Shown one piece after another: positions 39,452-51,646 of a DNA stretch of 64,000 nucleotides. A program made the translations under genes and the position numbers. The notes under the pieces are model-generated. The model saw only the letters and a list, made by a program, of their open reading frames with translations, did no database searches and was not told the DNA's origin. Origin of the DNA: Limnoperna fortunei (taxonomy: Eukaryota; Mollusca; Bivalvia; Mytilida; Modiolidae); assembly GCA_944474755.1 (NCBI GenBank), contig OX104111.1, forward strand, positions 94,716,805 to 94,780,804. Direction: 5' to 3'. Within the stretch, counting starts at the first letter, position 1. Every line of letters starts with the position of its first letter.

Positions 39452-39674
39452 GTAAAATATTAACATGGCATTCATCTTTTATTTTAGGTTTTGATTTTTT
39501 TATTCATTATAAATAAAGTTTTGATTCTGTCTGAAATCAGAGGTTCATTTTTAATTAATTTAAAAAATTAGTTTTGACTTTTCTGTATAGTTGTCAGTTT
39601 TCTGCTTTTTTCATTTTGACAATTATTGTAATAATTCTCTGCTTATACTTACAAATAAATCATTTTTTTTCCAG
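39452..39674 (+). other. PTCH1: Probable 3' UTR intron of PTCH
   Basis: A donor (CAG|GTAAAA) starts 3 nt after the stop and an acceptor with a pyrimidine tract (TTTTTTTTCCAG) ends at 39674. If spliced, the exon junction lies within 50 nt of the stop, so it should not trigger nonsense-mediated decay. Confidence 0.5.
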
Positions 39675-41850
39675 ACTTAAGTGCTACTAGACAGTGATGG
39701 TGCTATTTATTATTTATACAGTATTTTATGGTTGTGTGTTTGGCTGCCTGTGTGTATGTGTGATCATCCATGACACAAAACATTTCTATATGGCGGCTTA
39801 AGGCCAGTTTTCACTCAGGAACAATGTTTGTATCAATCAGTAGATGGGACGGCTGACTACGGGTATTCTTTCACGGGATCTATTCTTCATCGTTTTCAGG
39901 GCTGAGTTGTGATTTAGTATTTATTTGTATTGAACAAGGGGAAGCAACTCTTGTTTATGTTAAGCATTGTTTTATGTTACTGGTGTACAAATTTTTTGTT
40001 TTGTAAGATATTGTAATTAGATAATTATTATGAACTGTAAATATGTTATTGATGTAAAAAATAATTGTTAAATTCTGTTGACTGTTAAATCATTACCATC
40101 ATTTACATTTTTGGAGATGAAATCTCGTAACATTTTACCTAATCCCTCATATGGTATGATCATTGTTCTCAAGTATAGTATTAGAGTTTCCCAGCATTAT
40201 ATTCTGTATTCATACCTCTTGTTGGTCTTCAGATAAGCTCAGGGTATCTGAACTCTATTTTATGCCATTTTGTATTTCATTTCAATAGAAATCTGAAAAC
40301 ATAGGTTGTATAATTTATTATATAGCAATCTTGCTAAATAAAGAACAGTGTATATAGCTACCCTTCGAATCATGCCCTCCTGTAAAACCACCTGATAATT
40401 TATAACATATTACATTGTATATATCATTAAGTGTTGTTCTCATGTAGATGATGGTAAGACAAATTTCCAAAGTTTTCCAAATCAAATTAATGTTGGTATC
40501 CAAACACAAATCTGTTTAATGAACATAAATATTATGTAGTTTAATTTTCCAGCTTGGCTTAATTACACACCATTGTAGGTAACTAAGACAAAGTTGTCTT
40601 CTCTTTGAAGTAAGATTAATTGTTATAACAGTTATTTTAATTTATCTGACATTCCATTTCCGTTTCATCCGTATTTTTATAGAAATTTTCCTCATCCTTA
40701 ATTTAGTTTTTATATAATTGTAACAAAATTTAGAAGACATTGTGACCTACATTTCTGATACCAATATTTGTTTTGATGAGGATATGTTGTAAGAATGCCA
40801 AAGATTTTAATGAAGTATTTGTGTAGTTCTCAGGCCAATAGTAGAGTTTGTTAGTCCCTTGTCTATCTCTTTGTGAGAAATCCTTCCTTTCTCCTCTCAT
40901 TTAACTTTTTAAATGTCATTTGTTTGGTAGCCTACATTTTTCAAGAATTTGTTTATTTTTAAGTTAAGATAATTAACACTTGTTAATGTGCTGAATCATC
41001 ATGTTAAAAGTGAAATCTTTAAAAAAATTTATTTAATATTCAGATTATTTATTGTATGTATAATTCTTGAAAGCAGCAATTTGCATTTACTATCAGTGCC
41101 TTTGGAAGTTTTATATATTAAACAGTACAGATTCTTGTAAATGCTAAATATCATGGTCATTATTTACAAAAAGTGCTTTTATATATAGTTGAACTTCATA
41201 AAATTCCAATCATTCTAATGATAATTGAGACCTGTATATCAGGTGTCAAAAACTCGGCTAGAGTATTTAGTAATGGTGCGAAAGCTTTAAAGTATTTATT
41301 TGTAATGACATTTTGTTGTTAGTATTGAGTGTGAGAGAGGTGCTGACTAAATATAGCTTTATTGATATTCAAACTACTAAGTTTAACAAATCTGTTTACT
41401 AATTAAACAGCTCAGATTCTGTTTTGATTTTCACTGTATAGCAGGAAATGTACATTGTAAACTGTAAGACACATCAATTTACTATCAAATAAGTCACACA
41501 AATTTTGAAATTTCGTTGGATTTTGGTGCTTTACATTTTTTGTCTAATATCAATATAATGTTAGTATGGAAAATAATTTGGGAGTGTGTGAGTACGCTAG
41601 AACGAATGTTTGTTTGTATTATTTGTTTTGGTTTAAGTGAAGTTTTATTTTCAATACATGGTACTATAATATCCAAAACAAATTGTGCAGGTATTTTACA
41701 TTAATTGTTCTGGTTTTTGTTCATATCTTTTTGTAATACTGTTGCATTTTAAAAAAAACCCCACTTTTTTGTTGTCTAAAATTTTGTTACAAATAAACTA
41801 CTAAAATAACTTTTGGAAACGTGAAATAAAGAAGAATAAGGCATATTTCT
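39675..41850 (+). terminator. PTCH1: PTCH 3' UTR with candidate polyadenylation signals
   Basis: Non-coding, AT-rich. AATAAA occurs at 40337-40342 and 41825-41830 (the latter in GAAATAAAGAAG), giving two plausible 3' ends. Neither is proven by sequence alone. Confidence 0.4.
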
Positions 41851-42582
41851 TTGTCTTGACCCATCAAATCAAAATTCACATTTAATCAAACTTTTGACAG
41901 CTATGGGTTACAAATAAATAATCCAATATGGTAATACCTGGTGACCTCATTTTACCTGTAAAATCATGACAAAAAGTTTGGTGCAACAGGTGACACTGCC
42001 AGTATCAATCAGTTTATTATTTTTGTATGACAACCCCTCCAGATCTCTCTAGTTTGTCTGTAACACGACAACATTACACCCAAATCCTTACCAAATCATA
42101 ATCATTGTTACCTCATAGGGTGTAGTGGTGAGAATCAGGAGGGGTGATTTGTCTGTGATAGGCCGGTATCGGCTTATATAAATATTATATATATTATGAT
42201 ATATATATATGTGGTAGTAATTGTGTTCAGATCTTCACATGAAGATTGAATCGTTATCACATAAAATGATAAAAATAAAGTTACATAAATCTTATTTTTG
42301 TCTTGTCTTTTGTCATTCCTTACATATGTTACTGTAAATATGAGAGTTGTAAAATAAAAGGAAACAGTATCCAAGGTTTACAAAGACAATATTCATTTTA
42401 AACAAAAGACAACTGAAAAATGTTAAAACAGAATAGTAGGAGGTATGAAATGTGACAAAAAAAGGAATCGGATAATTACAGTTATCTTCTATTGTCTTGT
42501 TTTTCAGCCATTTTAGCCGATGTCTTTTGACATAATGGAGTTTTCAGCTGATGCATAAATAAACCGGTGTATGTTGCTAAAA
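41851..42582. other. Intergenic DNA with (TA)n patch
   Basis: No gene seen. A short AT-alternating stretch lies near 42176-42211. Confidence 0.5.
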
Positions 42583-42991
42583 CTTTATTCTGTACTTGAA
42601 ATTAAAGACACCACCAATAAACTAAGCTCAGCCTCTTACTTAGACCTACTTCTAGAAATAGACTCAGGAAAACTACAAACTAGACTACGACAAGCGTGAT
42701 GACTTCAACTTTCCAATTGTCAACTTCCCGTTCATCGACAGCAACATTCCAGCAGCTCCAGCGTATGGTGTGTACATTTCACAACTTATACGTTATTCTA
42801 GATCGTGTGATCGGTATTCTGATTTTCTAGACCGATCCCTGCTGTTGACTGCTAAACTACTCAAACAAGGGTTTGTTGCACCTAGGTTGATCTTATCTCT
42901 CCAGAAGTTCTATGGTTGTCACCATGACTTAATTGATCGTTATGGGAAATCAGTGTCTCAGATACGATCTGACATGTTTGCTGAGTCATAG
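42583..42991 (+). pseudogene. 5'-truncated reverse-transcriptase C-terminal fragment
   Basis: Encodes the region after the RT catalytic core of a widespread metazoan retroelement family: EIKDTT, SASYLDLLLEID, DDFNFPIVNFPFIDSNIPAA, PAYGVYISQLIRYSRSC, then KFYGCHHDLIDRYG and a TAG at 42989-42991. A short deletion after about 42690 shifts the frame, and the whole RT core with its catalytic Asp residues is missing, so it is dead. 5' truncation is typical of target-primed reverse transcription. I cannot say from the fragment whether the parent is a LINE or a Penelope-like element. Confidence 0.8.
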
Positions 42992-43258
42992 GTAGTGATT
43001 CCTATTCCTGGATTTGATTTTTCCCTAGACATGACAATGAGTAACTTGACGGGTGTCTAATTAGAGGCAGGCACTGCTTACTCGTCCGGAGCGCCTGAGT
43101 GCACCCATGGTTTTTATTGGGTTCGGGTTACTCTCTTTGTTTTTTGGGTTTTTTGGTTTTTGTGTTGTGTTTTGTCTATATCCGGATTTGTAACTGTCCC
43201 TTGACTTTTGGCTCTTGTTGTTCGGTCGGTTTTCTTTGCTATTTTGCTTTTCATTTAC
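42992..43258 (+). mobile_element. 3' tail of the retroelement at 42583
   Basis: Continues directly from the RT stop codon. It matches 45684-45952 almost base for base (CTAGACATGACAATGAGTAA, GAGGCAGGCACTGCTTACTC, TTGACTTTTGGCTCTTGTTG), which marks it as the element's 3' UTR. Confidence 0.8.
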
Positions 43259-43262
43259 TATA

Positions 43263-44529
43263 CAAAATATTCCCATTAAAATTAATTAAATCACGACTGT
43301 TATTCTATGATAGTATTAAACATGGTTTTTGGCTAACACTTCTTTATAGGGTTTGTGTTATATACAGTAAACAAATATTTTATTTAAAAAAATACCATGT
43401 ATTCATGTCAAACATCATTCACTGAAGATTTGGGTCAATGGGAGATAACCTCAACTAGAATACATAATCGGGCACTTTTACACATAAAAATGATGCCTAG
43501 TTAGTTAGATGAGATGTGAACGCACAAAAGAGATGGCTCAACTTTGAACCTCGTGTTTAAACAGGGACTTTCAAATAAATAAGTTATAAAAGTCCCAGCT
43601 TAAAAGAAACAAATATAAGACCAAAGTTAGTGAAAATGTATAAAATGATGGTAGACAATCTGTTACGAGATCAATTTAAACATCGGTGCTTTTAAGATCA
43701 GAGACATGAAGATGACCTGTATGGAGTGAATTTAAGCTCGCGTGCAAAAAAAGATTCGATTTCGTAAGCAGACAAAAGACAACTTTAAAGTTAAAATTAT
43801 ATTCAAATATGAAATACGAACACAACAAGCATTACATACAACAAACAAGGCGAATCTCTGCAAACAAAGTGGTGTATAATGAGGTATACCGGGTGTAATG
43901 AGTATTCCGGAAGGGTGATATTAATGCTGCTTTGATGAAGAGACCAAAGCATATCGGTCAACATCCTTGTTAACGATCAACCATCAAATGAAGCAATATA
44001 AATAGAAACGGCCTAAACTTAACTGTCAGAAATCCCTGCGTCATCAGCATATAAGCAAGTGAACAAAATAAGTCAAGGATATAACTAGCACTTGCAGGCT
44101 GGAAAATATATTTGTAAGCGGGTGCTGCGGCAATATTATTACACATAAAGCGGAAATTGAAGTTAAGTCTCGTCGAATAAGCAGCCTTCGTTTTTTTTAT
44201 TTAAGAAAAGTTTTAAATAGTAAACAGATTTAAGCTGTTTCCTTAATGGCAAGGAAAAAATGGGGAAAATGGGATCTAAAAACAAACATAAACGTGAAGT
44301 TAAGCAATAAGATATATAGCAAAATATAAAATTAACCGAATTATGACAGTTTTTTCTGTAATTTGTATGTTGCAACAGACCTCGAATAAAACCCATCTCG
44401 TCTGAAGAAAGAAACAAGTATGATGAGTAGGGTAGCACAATGTTGTACCCATTGGTATGCCAGCTGTTTGTTGGAGACCACCACCACCATACAAGACAAA
44501 GATCTAGCATCGCGATAATATCTTCGTCG
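43263..44529. other. Intergenic DNA, no gene recognised
   Basis: Frames of up to 115 codons (44163-44510 minus) have no known motif. Nothing else stands out. Confidence 0.45.
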
Positions 44530-44632
44530 ATGTACTTGTCGTTAGATCGAGATTTAGTGTATATGATTTATCTTAAAGTGCTGTGTTTTGTGCTTTCAGT
44601 GTTTTATACAGAAAATACAATAGTTTTCTTTG
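44530..44632 (+). CDS. Possible first exon of a secreted or membrane protein
   Basis: ATG at 44530 (or 44563) opens a frame encoding a hydrophobic stretch MIYLKVLCFVLSVFYTENTI that resembles a signal peptide, followed by a strong donor TTTG|GTAAGT at 44633, phase 1. No downstream exon could be tied to it, so it may be chance. Reported only as a candidate. Confidence 0.2.
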
Positions 44633-44957
44633 GTAAGTAGCACCGTTTAATGTGCCAAAGTGCGAGGTTTTGTGCTGTTGCAAAATTGTAAACGAGCTTT
44701 TAAAAGTTCTAACAAATCTTTTAAATTTGTTCAACATCTACATATAATTAACACCACTTTTAGCGTACCGTAGTACAACATTATGTGTACAGCATTATTT
44801 TTCAAGCCCCTGGTTAAATTACATATTAAATTTATGGGAAACAGGTTTTGTAGAACCCTTTCTTACATCAATGCAGTATTGGTATTCAACATAGGGATTT
44901 TTCAGTTAAAATGCCAAAGATGGCTTGAAAGAAGAATTTCCTTTTGTGAGAGCTCGT

Positions 44958-45060
44958 CAATCTAATTAAAATTATATCTTCACTTATCTCCCCCTTTTTT
45001 CTATTAAGCGACAATAACAGAAAGGGGGAGCTAGTGAAAGATTTAATTTTAATTAGATTG
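44958..45060. mobile_element. 103-bp fold-back element, copy 1
   Basis: Starts CAATCTAATTAAAAT and ends ATTTTAATTAGATTG, with inverted arms that continue inward to CTCCCCC/GGGGGAG around a short loop. The 10-bp repeat GAGAGCTCGT flanks it on both sides (44948-44957 and 45061-45070), a perfect target duplication. No coding capacity. Confidence 0.88.
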
Positions 45061-45500
45061 GAGAGCTCGTTAGTCGTAAGTGATATCTACTATACACGTA
45101 GTTCCGTCATCAAAGGTAAGTGTATTGAAATTTGAATAGAAATACAATGCTTACTAGAGGTTTTGTCAGCTGGATCAACAACAAACCTATCGTGCGCTAT
45201 ATCAGTATGAGAAATGCTGATTTTGTGCTCATAACCCATTTAGTTTTTAGTTGCAACGACATGATAGCTTGTAACAATTCTTCGCTGGATTGAAAACAAA
45301 ATATCTATATTCAAGACGGGAAAAGGGATGGGCGAACGGGAACACAATTTAGTTGCCAATAGAAAATTATGGAGCACTCGGAAAGGAACGGATAATTTAC
45401 AAAATGGTCTTTTTCGAGCAAAGAGCGTGACATTCTCCAAGCCCGTTACCCACTACAGTCCGCTGCAGACTTGAGATATTATATGACCTGACAATATTCC

Positions 45501-46362
45501 TATCGCGATACTTGCTACAAGCATGGCAATACTTTTGAAAAGCATAACGCTGAAAAAACATCATGCATGAAATAAAAAGTATAGCGATAGAACAAAAAAA
45601 CAAATTCTATAGAAACATCACAATTGTAAAATTAATAGCCACTGATATCGTTCTGGTAGATGAAAAAAGCAAGCCTATGCTTTGAGTCATAGGTAGTGTA
45701 TCGTATTCCTGGATTTGACTTTTCCCTAGACATGACAATGAGTAACTCGACGGATTTCTAATTAGAGGCAGGCACTGCTTACTCGTCCGGAGCACCTGAG
45801 TGCAATAATGGTTTTTATTGGGTTCGGGTTACTCTCTTTCTGTTTTTGTGTTTTTGGTGTTGCGCTGTGTATATTTATATCCGGATTTGTAACTGTCCCT
45901 TGACTTTTGGCTCTTGTTGTTCGGTCGAATTTCTTTGCTATTTTTCATTTTACACTATGCAGTTATTTCCATCGCGATGCTTTTAACAAGTATCACGATA
46001 GAAACAAGTATCAGTGGCCGTTATCAGTGGCCATTCATGTCACAACTGTGATGTTTCTATCAGCTTGTTTGTTTTAATCTCGAAAGCATCGCGTTACTTG
46101 TTAAAAGCATCTCGATACTTGTTAAATGTAAAATGCTTTTAAAAAGTAACGCGATGCTTTTTATTTCATGCATGATGTTTTTTCATCGCGATGCTTTTAA
46201 TAAGTATCACGTTGCTTTTAACAAGTATCGCGATAGAAAAATCAAGTCGATAGAAACATCACAATTGTGACACGATCGGTCAGGTAGTGAAAAAATAAGC
46301 CGATACTTTTATATTATGCATAAAGTTTTTCCATCGCGATGCTTTTAACAGGTATCGCGATG
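45501..46362. repeat. TCGCGA-rich inverted repeat split by a retroelement tail
   Basis: TATCGCGATGCTTTTAACAA-like motifs recur at least eight times in both orientations. Segment 45551-45578 is the exact reverse complement of 46158-46185 (28 of 28), and 45609-45627 pairs with 46042-46060 with one mismatch. The two arms therefore form a large inverted repeat whose spacer contains the 45684-45952 retroelement tail. A further copy of one arm lies at about 46230-46362. Confidence 0.75.
45684..45952 (+). mobile_element. Solo 3' tail of the 42583 retroelement family
   Basis: Near-identical to 42983-43258 from GAGTCATAGGTAGTG onward but without any RT sequence, so it is an extremely 5'-truncated insertion of the same family. 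It sits in the centre of an inverted repeat. Confidence 0.85.
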
Positions 46363-46377
46363 CTCTTTTAACAAAAA

Positions 46378-46401
46378 TTTTTTTTTTTGGGGGGGGGGGG
46401 G
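46378..46401 (+). repeat. T11-G13 homopolymer tract
   Basis: T run 46378-46388 followed directly by G run 46389-46401, at the right edge of the TCGCGA repeat. Length may vary or be misassembled. Confidence 0.85.
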
Positions 46402-48104
46402 CAGGTTCGGGTCGATTCGCGACCCTCAACCAGTGTCGGAATAGTGAAAAATTTTGAGGACTAGTAAATTTACTAGTCCAATGGACTAGTACCCTCAAAA
46501 GTTTTTGGTGCAGACTGGATTCATTGTGGTCAAGTTTATAGTGAAACATTTCGGACACAACTGGCGTTGAATTCGTCCTAAGATACTGTGCAAACTGTGA
46601 TTTGATATTATGGTCAACGAGCACTATAATTGTATTTTGCTAAAATATTGCTTAAAATCTTACAGAAGATGTTAGTGGACAAAAATTATTTTCTGCGAAT
46701 ATTTGCACGATCCCATCAGAGTGGAACGAAACACAAAATTACAAATAGTGAAAGTTAAACATTTATTACGATAGACTGAAAAAAAACATCCTTCTGCAAA
46801 ATGCTTTTTACACTGTATGAATTTAAAGACAACATTTAAATACTGCAATGATTTGATATTAAATTGTAGAAAAGGGTTATTATTATTGTTTAATTCCTTA
46901 ACTAATGTAAACTCATACCTGGTTTGAAGATTTGCTGCACGAATTTGTAAAACGGGAGGTTTCAATCGAACATTTGCAGATATTAATAGTCGTCAGTGAC
47001 ATGTAGACTTTACTTCTGGGTGGTATTATTTACTTCTGATATTTATCGTCTAGAATCACGAACAAAAATAAATAGTTCAAAGGAAATATATGAATTAATT
47101 AATAGAAAACTCTTTAATTCTGTCATCTGTAAAATAGCTGTAATCTGGATTATTACAACACATTACTTGAATAAATACTTTTTCTAACGCGTTTAACTAG
47201 ACATGTCAGTTTTCATGCTTCTGCCTTGGCAAATAAACTACACAGAAAACGTCTTATTTTATTAGAAAACAATTAAGGTAAATCGACTAAAGTCTAGCGA
47301 CACGATTGTTCCCTATCTGATAAACGTGTGTGGTCTTATTCGTTAACGTCAATTTACATTCATTGATGAAGCAATAAAAGGTTATTTTGTGTTTGTTTTA
47401 TGACAACACCGATGAAGCTGATTGACCAGTAAGAAAACACACACGAAGATTTTTCAATTAAACCGTTATGTTTAGAATATATATGTCCGGTGTATAAAAC
47501 ACACACGTAGTTGACAAATGGTGATCCTAAGAATATATCTTAACTAACAAAAGTACCGAAAGTAATGTCAAGGATTTTATTGTCTCTACATGCAACTATA
47601 TGCAGATATATTACGTACAAGATTATCGTGGTACCATTATAATACGGTTCACGTAGAATTTATTTTGTAAATCGCCATTCTACTTGTTTGTTTGTTTTGT
47701 TTTGTTTTGTTTTGTTTATTGTTGTTTTCGTTGTTTTTTTTAAATAGATATCATTTATGTTATTTTAATTTACAATGCAGATAGTTCTATCTCTCTTACA
47801 CTCAAAGAACTATTTGAAAAATTCATACAATTTAGTAAATTAATTCCATTCGGAACAGATCTCTCTAATCTGAGACATATTTATTGTTTTGTATGTCTCT
47901 GTTTTTCGTTTGTATAAACAATGAATTAGTCTAAAGTAACCAGTTACTATGAATATTCGAGTATTATTTTGCGCAGCCATGTTTTCTTCTAGGACAACTT
48001 TGCAATCGCGAAAACGAATTTATAAATCATTTGTTTTATGTGTCATTTTTATTGAATTTAACTGTTCTATTCAAGTGCTACAACACGCAGATGTGAAGAC
48101 AAAC
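46402..48104. other. Intergenic DNA, no gene recognised
   Basis: No supported gene. It includes a (TTTG)n/(TTTTG)n low-complexity run at about 47684-47717 that could be the tail of a lost SINE. Confidence 0.45.
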
Positions 48105-48172
48105 ATTATAGTATATGTTTTATTATAGTATATGTTTTATTATAGTATATGTTTTATTATAGTATATGTTTT
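48105..48172 (+). repeat. 17-bp minisatellite, four perfect copies
   Basis: ATTATAGTATATGTTTT repeats exactly four times head to tail, then decays. The perfect identity suggests recent expansion or slippage. Confidence 0.92.
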
Positions 48173-49640
48173 ATTAAGATATTTGTTCATATTTGTGTCT
48201 CTGTACAGAAATAATTAAAATTGAACATCCATATTAACCTAGCTATTGCCAGTATAACTCATAATAGATTAAAAACCAGTTATAATCGAAAAAAAACCAA
48301 GACAAAGCTGTTATTGCGAACAAGCATTATTTTCCGTACAAGACTTATTTAAGACAGATGACACAACTGTAGAAATAGCACCCCAGATGATAATCTAGAT
48401 ACTTGTGTAGAAATTAAAGATACAAGCTACACGATCACACAAGACTTCAGTACCGTTAGTATGACGTCTGATGATCTCGTATTCATGTTATGGCAAACCA
48501 CAAATAACAATTAGATCACATTTTAATATAACTATCACCATTTACATGTTGTTCTGTTTTTGTCAACGGTCTACAATACCAGGCATGGTGATAATTCAAC
48601 ATTATAGCGATGGTGATCATGAATGTCAATAATAAATTTTACATTAAATTGTAAATTAATACCAGAGACTATTAAGATGATGTATCGCTCATCTGATCTG
48701 TATACGCAATGAAGATGTTCAACTGTAATTTTCAATTTACTAGTGGCATTAATAACGTTATCTTTGTTGAGACCATCAATGAATCTTACCAACTGGTTTC
48801 AACTAGTTCAATAGTTTCAGGTAAAAAGCCATTTCCTATAGGTTTCAATGTTAAATTAATTCCTACAATTGTAGCCATCATGGATTTTCGGTAAAACAAA
48901 CAAGCATACACTTTTTAGGGGACCATCCAAGAAACATTCACAATATTGCTTGAATCAGCTTTGAAGTTTCAGAAAAGATGGCATTTAAAATTATTCCTCT
49001 GTTACACTTAGTCTGTTCATTTACACTGTCTTATTGGCATAAAACAATAATTTGAAGGAGACCATCTGATAAATATTCTTTATAACTATTGTTTCCATAT
49101 GTTTACATGTTTAATAGAAGCCTTCATAACAAATTTTCCTTTGTGTCCTGTTTAAAACTAAGTCCGTCGGTGGCGGCCATTTCGAATTTCCGATTGACAT
49201 TAAAACCATAATAAGTGATAGATTTTGTTTATGATTGGTTGAAGAGTTTCAGAGAACCCTTTAACAACTTTTTTCTTAAGTTCCTATGTTAAAATAGGTC
49301 CTGAGGTGTCGACCATTTTGAATTGTCGATTGGCATAAAAAAACAAAAACTTTTTTAAGTCTTTTTTAGAAGAATCAGATTTACGTATGGTTATTATTTT
49401 ATAGAAATAGTCTTTTCAGCAGCACGTCATATGTTGCTGGAATTATACTACACATGATACTAGGGTGATTTCATATTATCATTTGTATTAAATATACAGT
49501 CCCAATATACTAAGGCTATATATTTTGTCTTAACTCATTACAGTTACATTTATATAACCATACATTACCATTCAAGGATTTACAAACTGGATTTGAGGTG
49601 TTTAAGAAGCCTAAAAGGGTGCAGTGGTACCTTACTGGAA
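48173..49640. other. Intergenic DNA with diverged repeat units
   Basis: Two related segments near 49160-49200 and 49295-49345 share GGCCATTTCGAATTTCCGATTG-like sequence (second copy CCATTTTGAATTGTCGATTG), about 140 bp apart. No gene is recognised. Confidence 0.4.
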
Positions 49641-50040
49641 AGCTAGAGGCCCTGACCTTATTATGTCACGTCTTTAATTGAGTTAAAATCTCCACTGTGT
49701 AGGCTTTTTAATTTATCATTGAATAGAGCTTATTTTCCAAAAGAGTTGATAAAGCTAATGTTACTCTGGTTTTTAAAAGTAATAATCCCAGTGAAATTAA
49801 AAACTACAGACCAATATCCCTTTTGAGTATAATGCTCGGAAAGATGTGTTAACGAACACATGTATACATAATTACTTAATACAATATACAAATTATTACT
49901 ACTTCTTAAAGAGACTGCGATAAACCAATTTGTTGATTTTTCAAATGTTTTCGGTGGGAGGGGGGGGGGGGGCTTTAGGCGATGGTAAAGAAATAAGGGT
50001 GGTATTCTGTGATATAAGGAAAGCTTTTGATAAGAGGGTT
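49641..50040 (+). pseudogene. Broken LINE reverse-transcriptase fragment
   Basis: Contains non-LTR RT hallmarks in shifted frames: GPD near 49648, NYRPISLLS at 49802-49828 and motif A VVFCDIRKAFDK at 49999-50034 (the Asp of the FCD motif is a catalytic residue). Between them lie stop codons, a frameshift near 49760 and a G13 run (49960-49972). It ends abruptly next to the fold-back element at 50054. Clade is probably Jockey/CR1-like but cannot be fixed. Confidence 0.75.
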
Positions 50041-50053
50041 ATAAACCTTATAA

Positions 50054-50192
50054 GTTATATACGTTCATATCCGTAGATATGGAGTATTTACCACCTGAAG
50101 TGCCCCAAGTACGCCCTGAGGCGAAGACGAAGTGTGTACAGGGTGATGAAGATGTTCAAATCTCCATATCTACGGATATGAACGTGTATAAC
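50054..50192. mobile_element. 139-bp fold-back (MITE-like) element
   Basis: Arms 50054-50084 and 50162-50192 are inverted repeats matching at 30 of 31 positions (ends GTTATA...TATAAC, with TTCATATCCGTAGATATGGA within). The 77-bp centre is GC-richer and non-coding. Target duplication is not clear. It adjoins the truncated LINE fragment. Confidence 0.8.
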
Positions 50193-50308
50193 GAATTTAT
50201 TCCCGGTATTAGTTTGAAATAATGCATTTGTAGGTACTTTGTCAACGCAATGTCATTATCAAAGGAAGTTTGATTGAAATTTGATAAAAATGAGGCTTTT
50301 TTACAAGG

Positions 50309-50339
50309 TGTAGGGTTCTACCTTTGGTAGAACCCTACA
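50309..50339. repeat. 14-bp perfect hairpin
   Basis: TGTAGGGTTCTACC (50309-50322) and its exact reverse complement (50326-50339) separated by TTT. No T-run or RNA context makes it a terminator; likely a transposon end or chance. Confidence 0.7.
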
Positions 50340-51646
50340 GTTCCTAAAAAAGAGCAGTTTTTTGTTGGATTCAAACAGATGTTTAAGAAATAAATTTTGG
50401 CGCCGAATGTCTTGCAGAGACGTCATAATAGTGTGACGTCGTTGTTTGTCAAACTGCATATCTTTTGTTTCTTTTTCTGATAAAAAATAAAGCACATTTG
50501 GACCTTTTGTTAAAGATTTGATCATCCTATATATGACACAAACCCATTACCATTTATAATATCAACGCATCTTAAGTACTTTTGTGCAACTAACGCTTAG
50601 CAACACCCAGGTATATAACTTAGCAACGAGCCGGTGTCGTATTAAATTTTGCTACCATGACAATCAAGCTGCTTTTTGATGTTCGGAATACTTATTCGGT
50701 AAAACATCGATGTGTTCCGAAAGATCGTTATAAAAATCTGCTACCCAATAATAACGTGTATGGATTATCGCCCTTCCACCAAGTTACAATAACAAAACCA
50801 ATGCAAAAATATGAAATTTTCACGAGAGGGTTGGAGTTGGGGTACGGTAATATGGATGTGCAGCCCAAAAGGGTCTCTTTTTTTCCCTTCCAAATTATAT
50901 GAAAAGGTTGTTCTTTTCATTGAATAACATATATATTTGAGTAGTTGTAAATTATCTAAATATATCCGATTCCCCTTATTTCATCTAAAGCTGAGGTTAA
51001 CCGCGGTGACTAAGCAAATACAAGTGCTCTATTAACATCACTTGATTACATTTAATGTCTTTGTGTCGTTACATAAACCAATAAAACATGTTTCATGCAA
51101 TGATAACAAATGGTTGTTAATGTGTATAGGAATGCCCACAGATGTTATAATTAGTTGCAATTCTGTGCCATTGTGAAGACATTTGAGGAAATAAACACTA
51201 GGAGAACAAGTTCTAACAGACAGGAAACATAAATACATATTATTCTTTATATGTCATTTTAATTTTTATTGCTTTTGTTTTATAAACATTTTGATAGTAA
51301 ATGGATTTTTTTCAAAGTGGAGGTACAGTAAAATATAATTAAATATAAGAATATTTTTTGTTTAAAAATTCTATATACGATGTAAGTCACCATTGTATAA
51401 ATAACGCAACCTTTTGTTAAATGTGTTATTACAAAACCTTTTCTTTTTTTAAACCTTCAATAACTCATAAAACTTTAACATTATTGCCGCTGTGGCGTAA
51501 CCAACTCTCATATTTCGTTACAGATGTGTATGTTAATTAAATACTAATGGCCACAAAGTGATGGCACTGTAACAAATATGGTTGTTAATAGTTTCCAAAA
51601 CTATGGATTATTTATTATCTCCTTTTTGTGCCTGTAATCACTTAGG
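50340..51646. other. Intergenic DNA, no gene recognised
   Basis: Short frames only (50657-50902 plus, 50301-50525 minus) with no motif. Nothing else stands out. Confidence 0.4.

Noticed and set aside
42996..43262. Possible coding sequence in frames across the RT element tail (43061-43276 minus, 43099-43425 plus)
   Set aside because: The segment is a retroelement 3' UTR that recurs at 45684; the frames are not kept between the two copies.
44163..44510. 115-codon minus-strand frame
   Set aside because: Composition reflects low-complexity runs; no family resemblance or promoter context.
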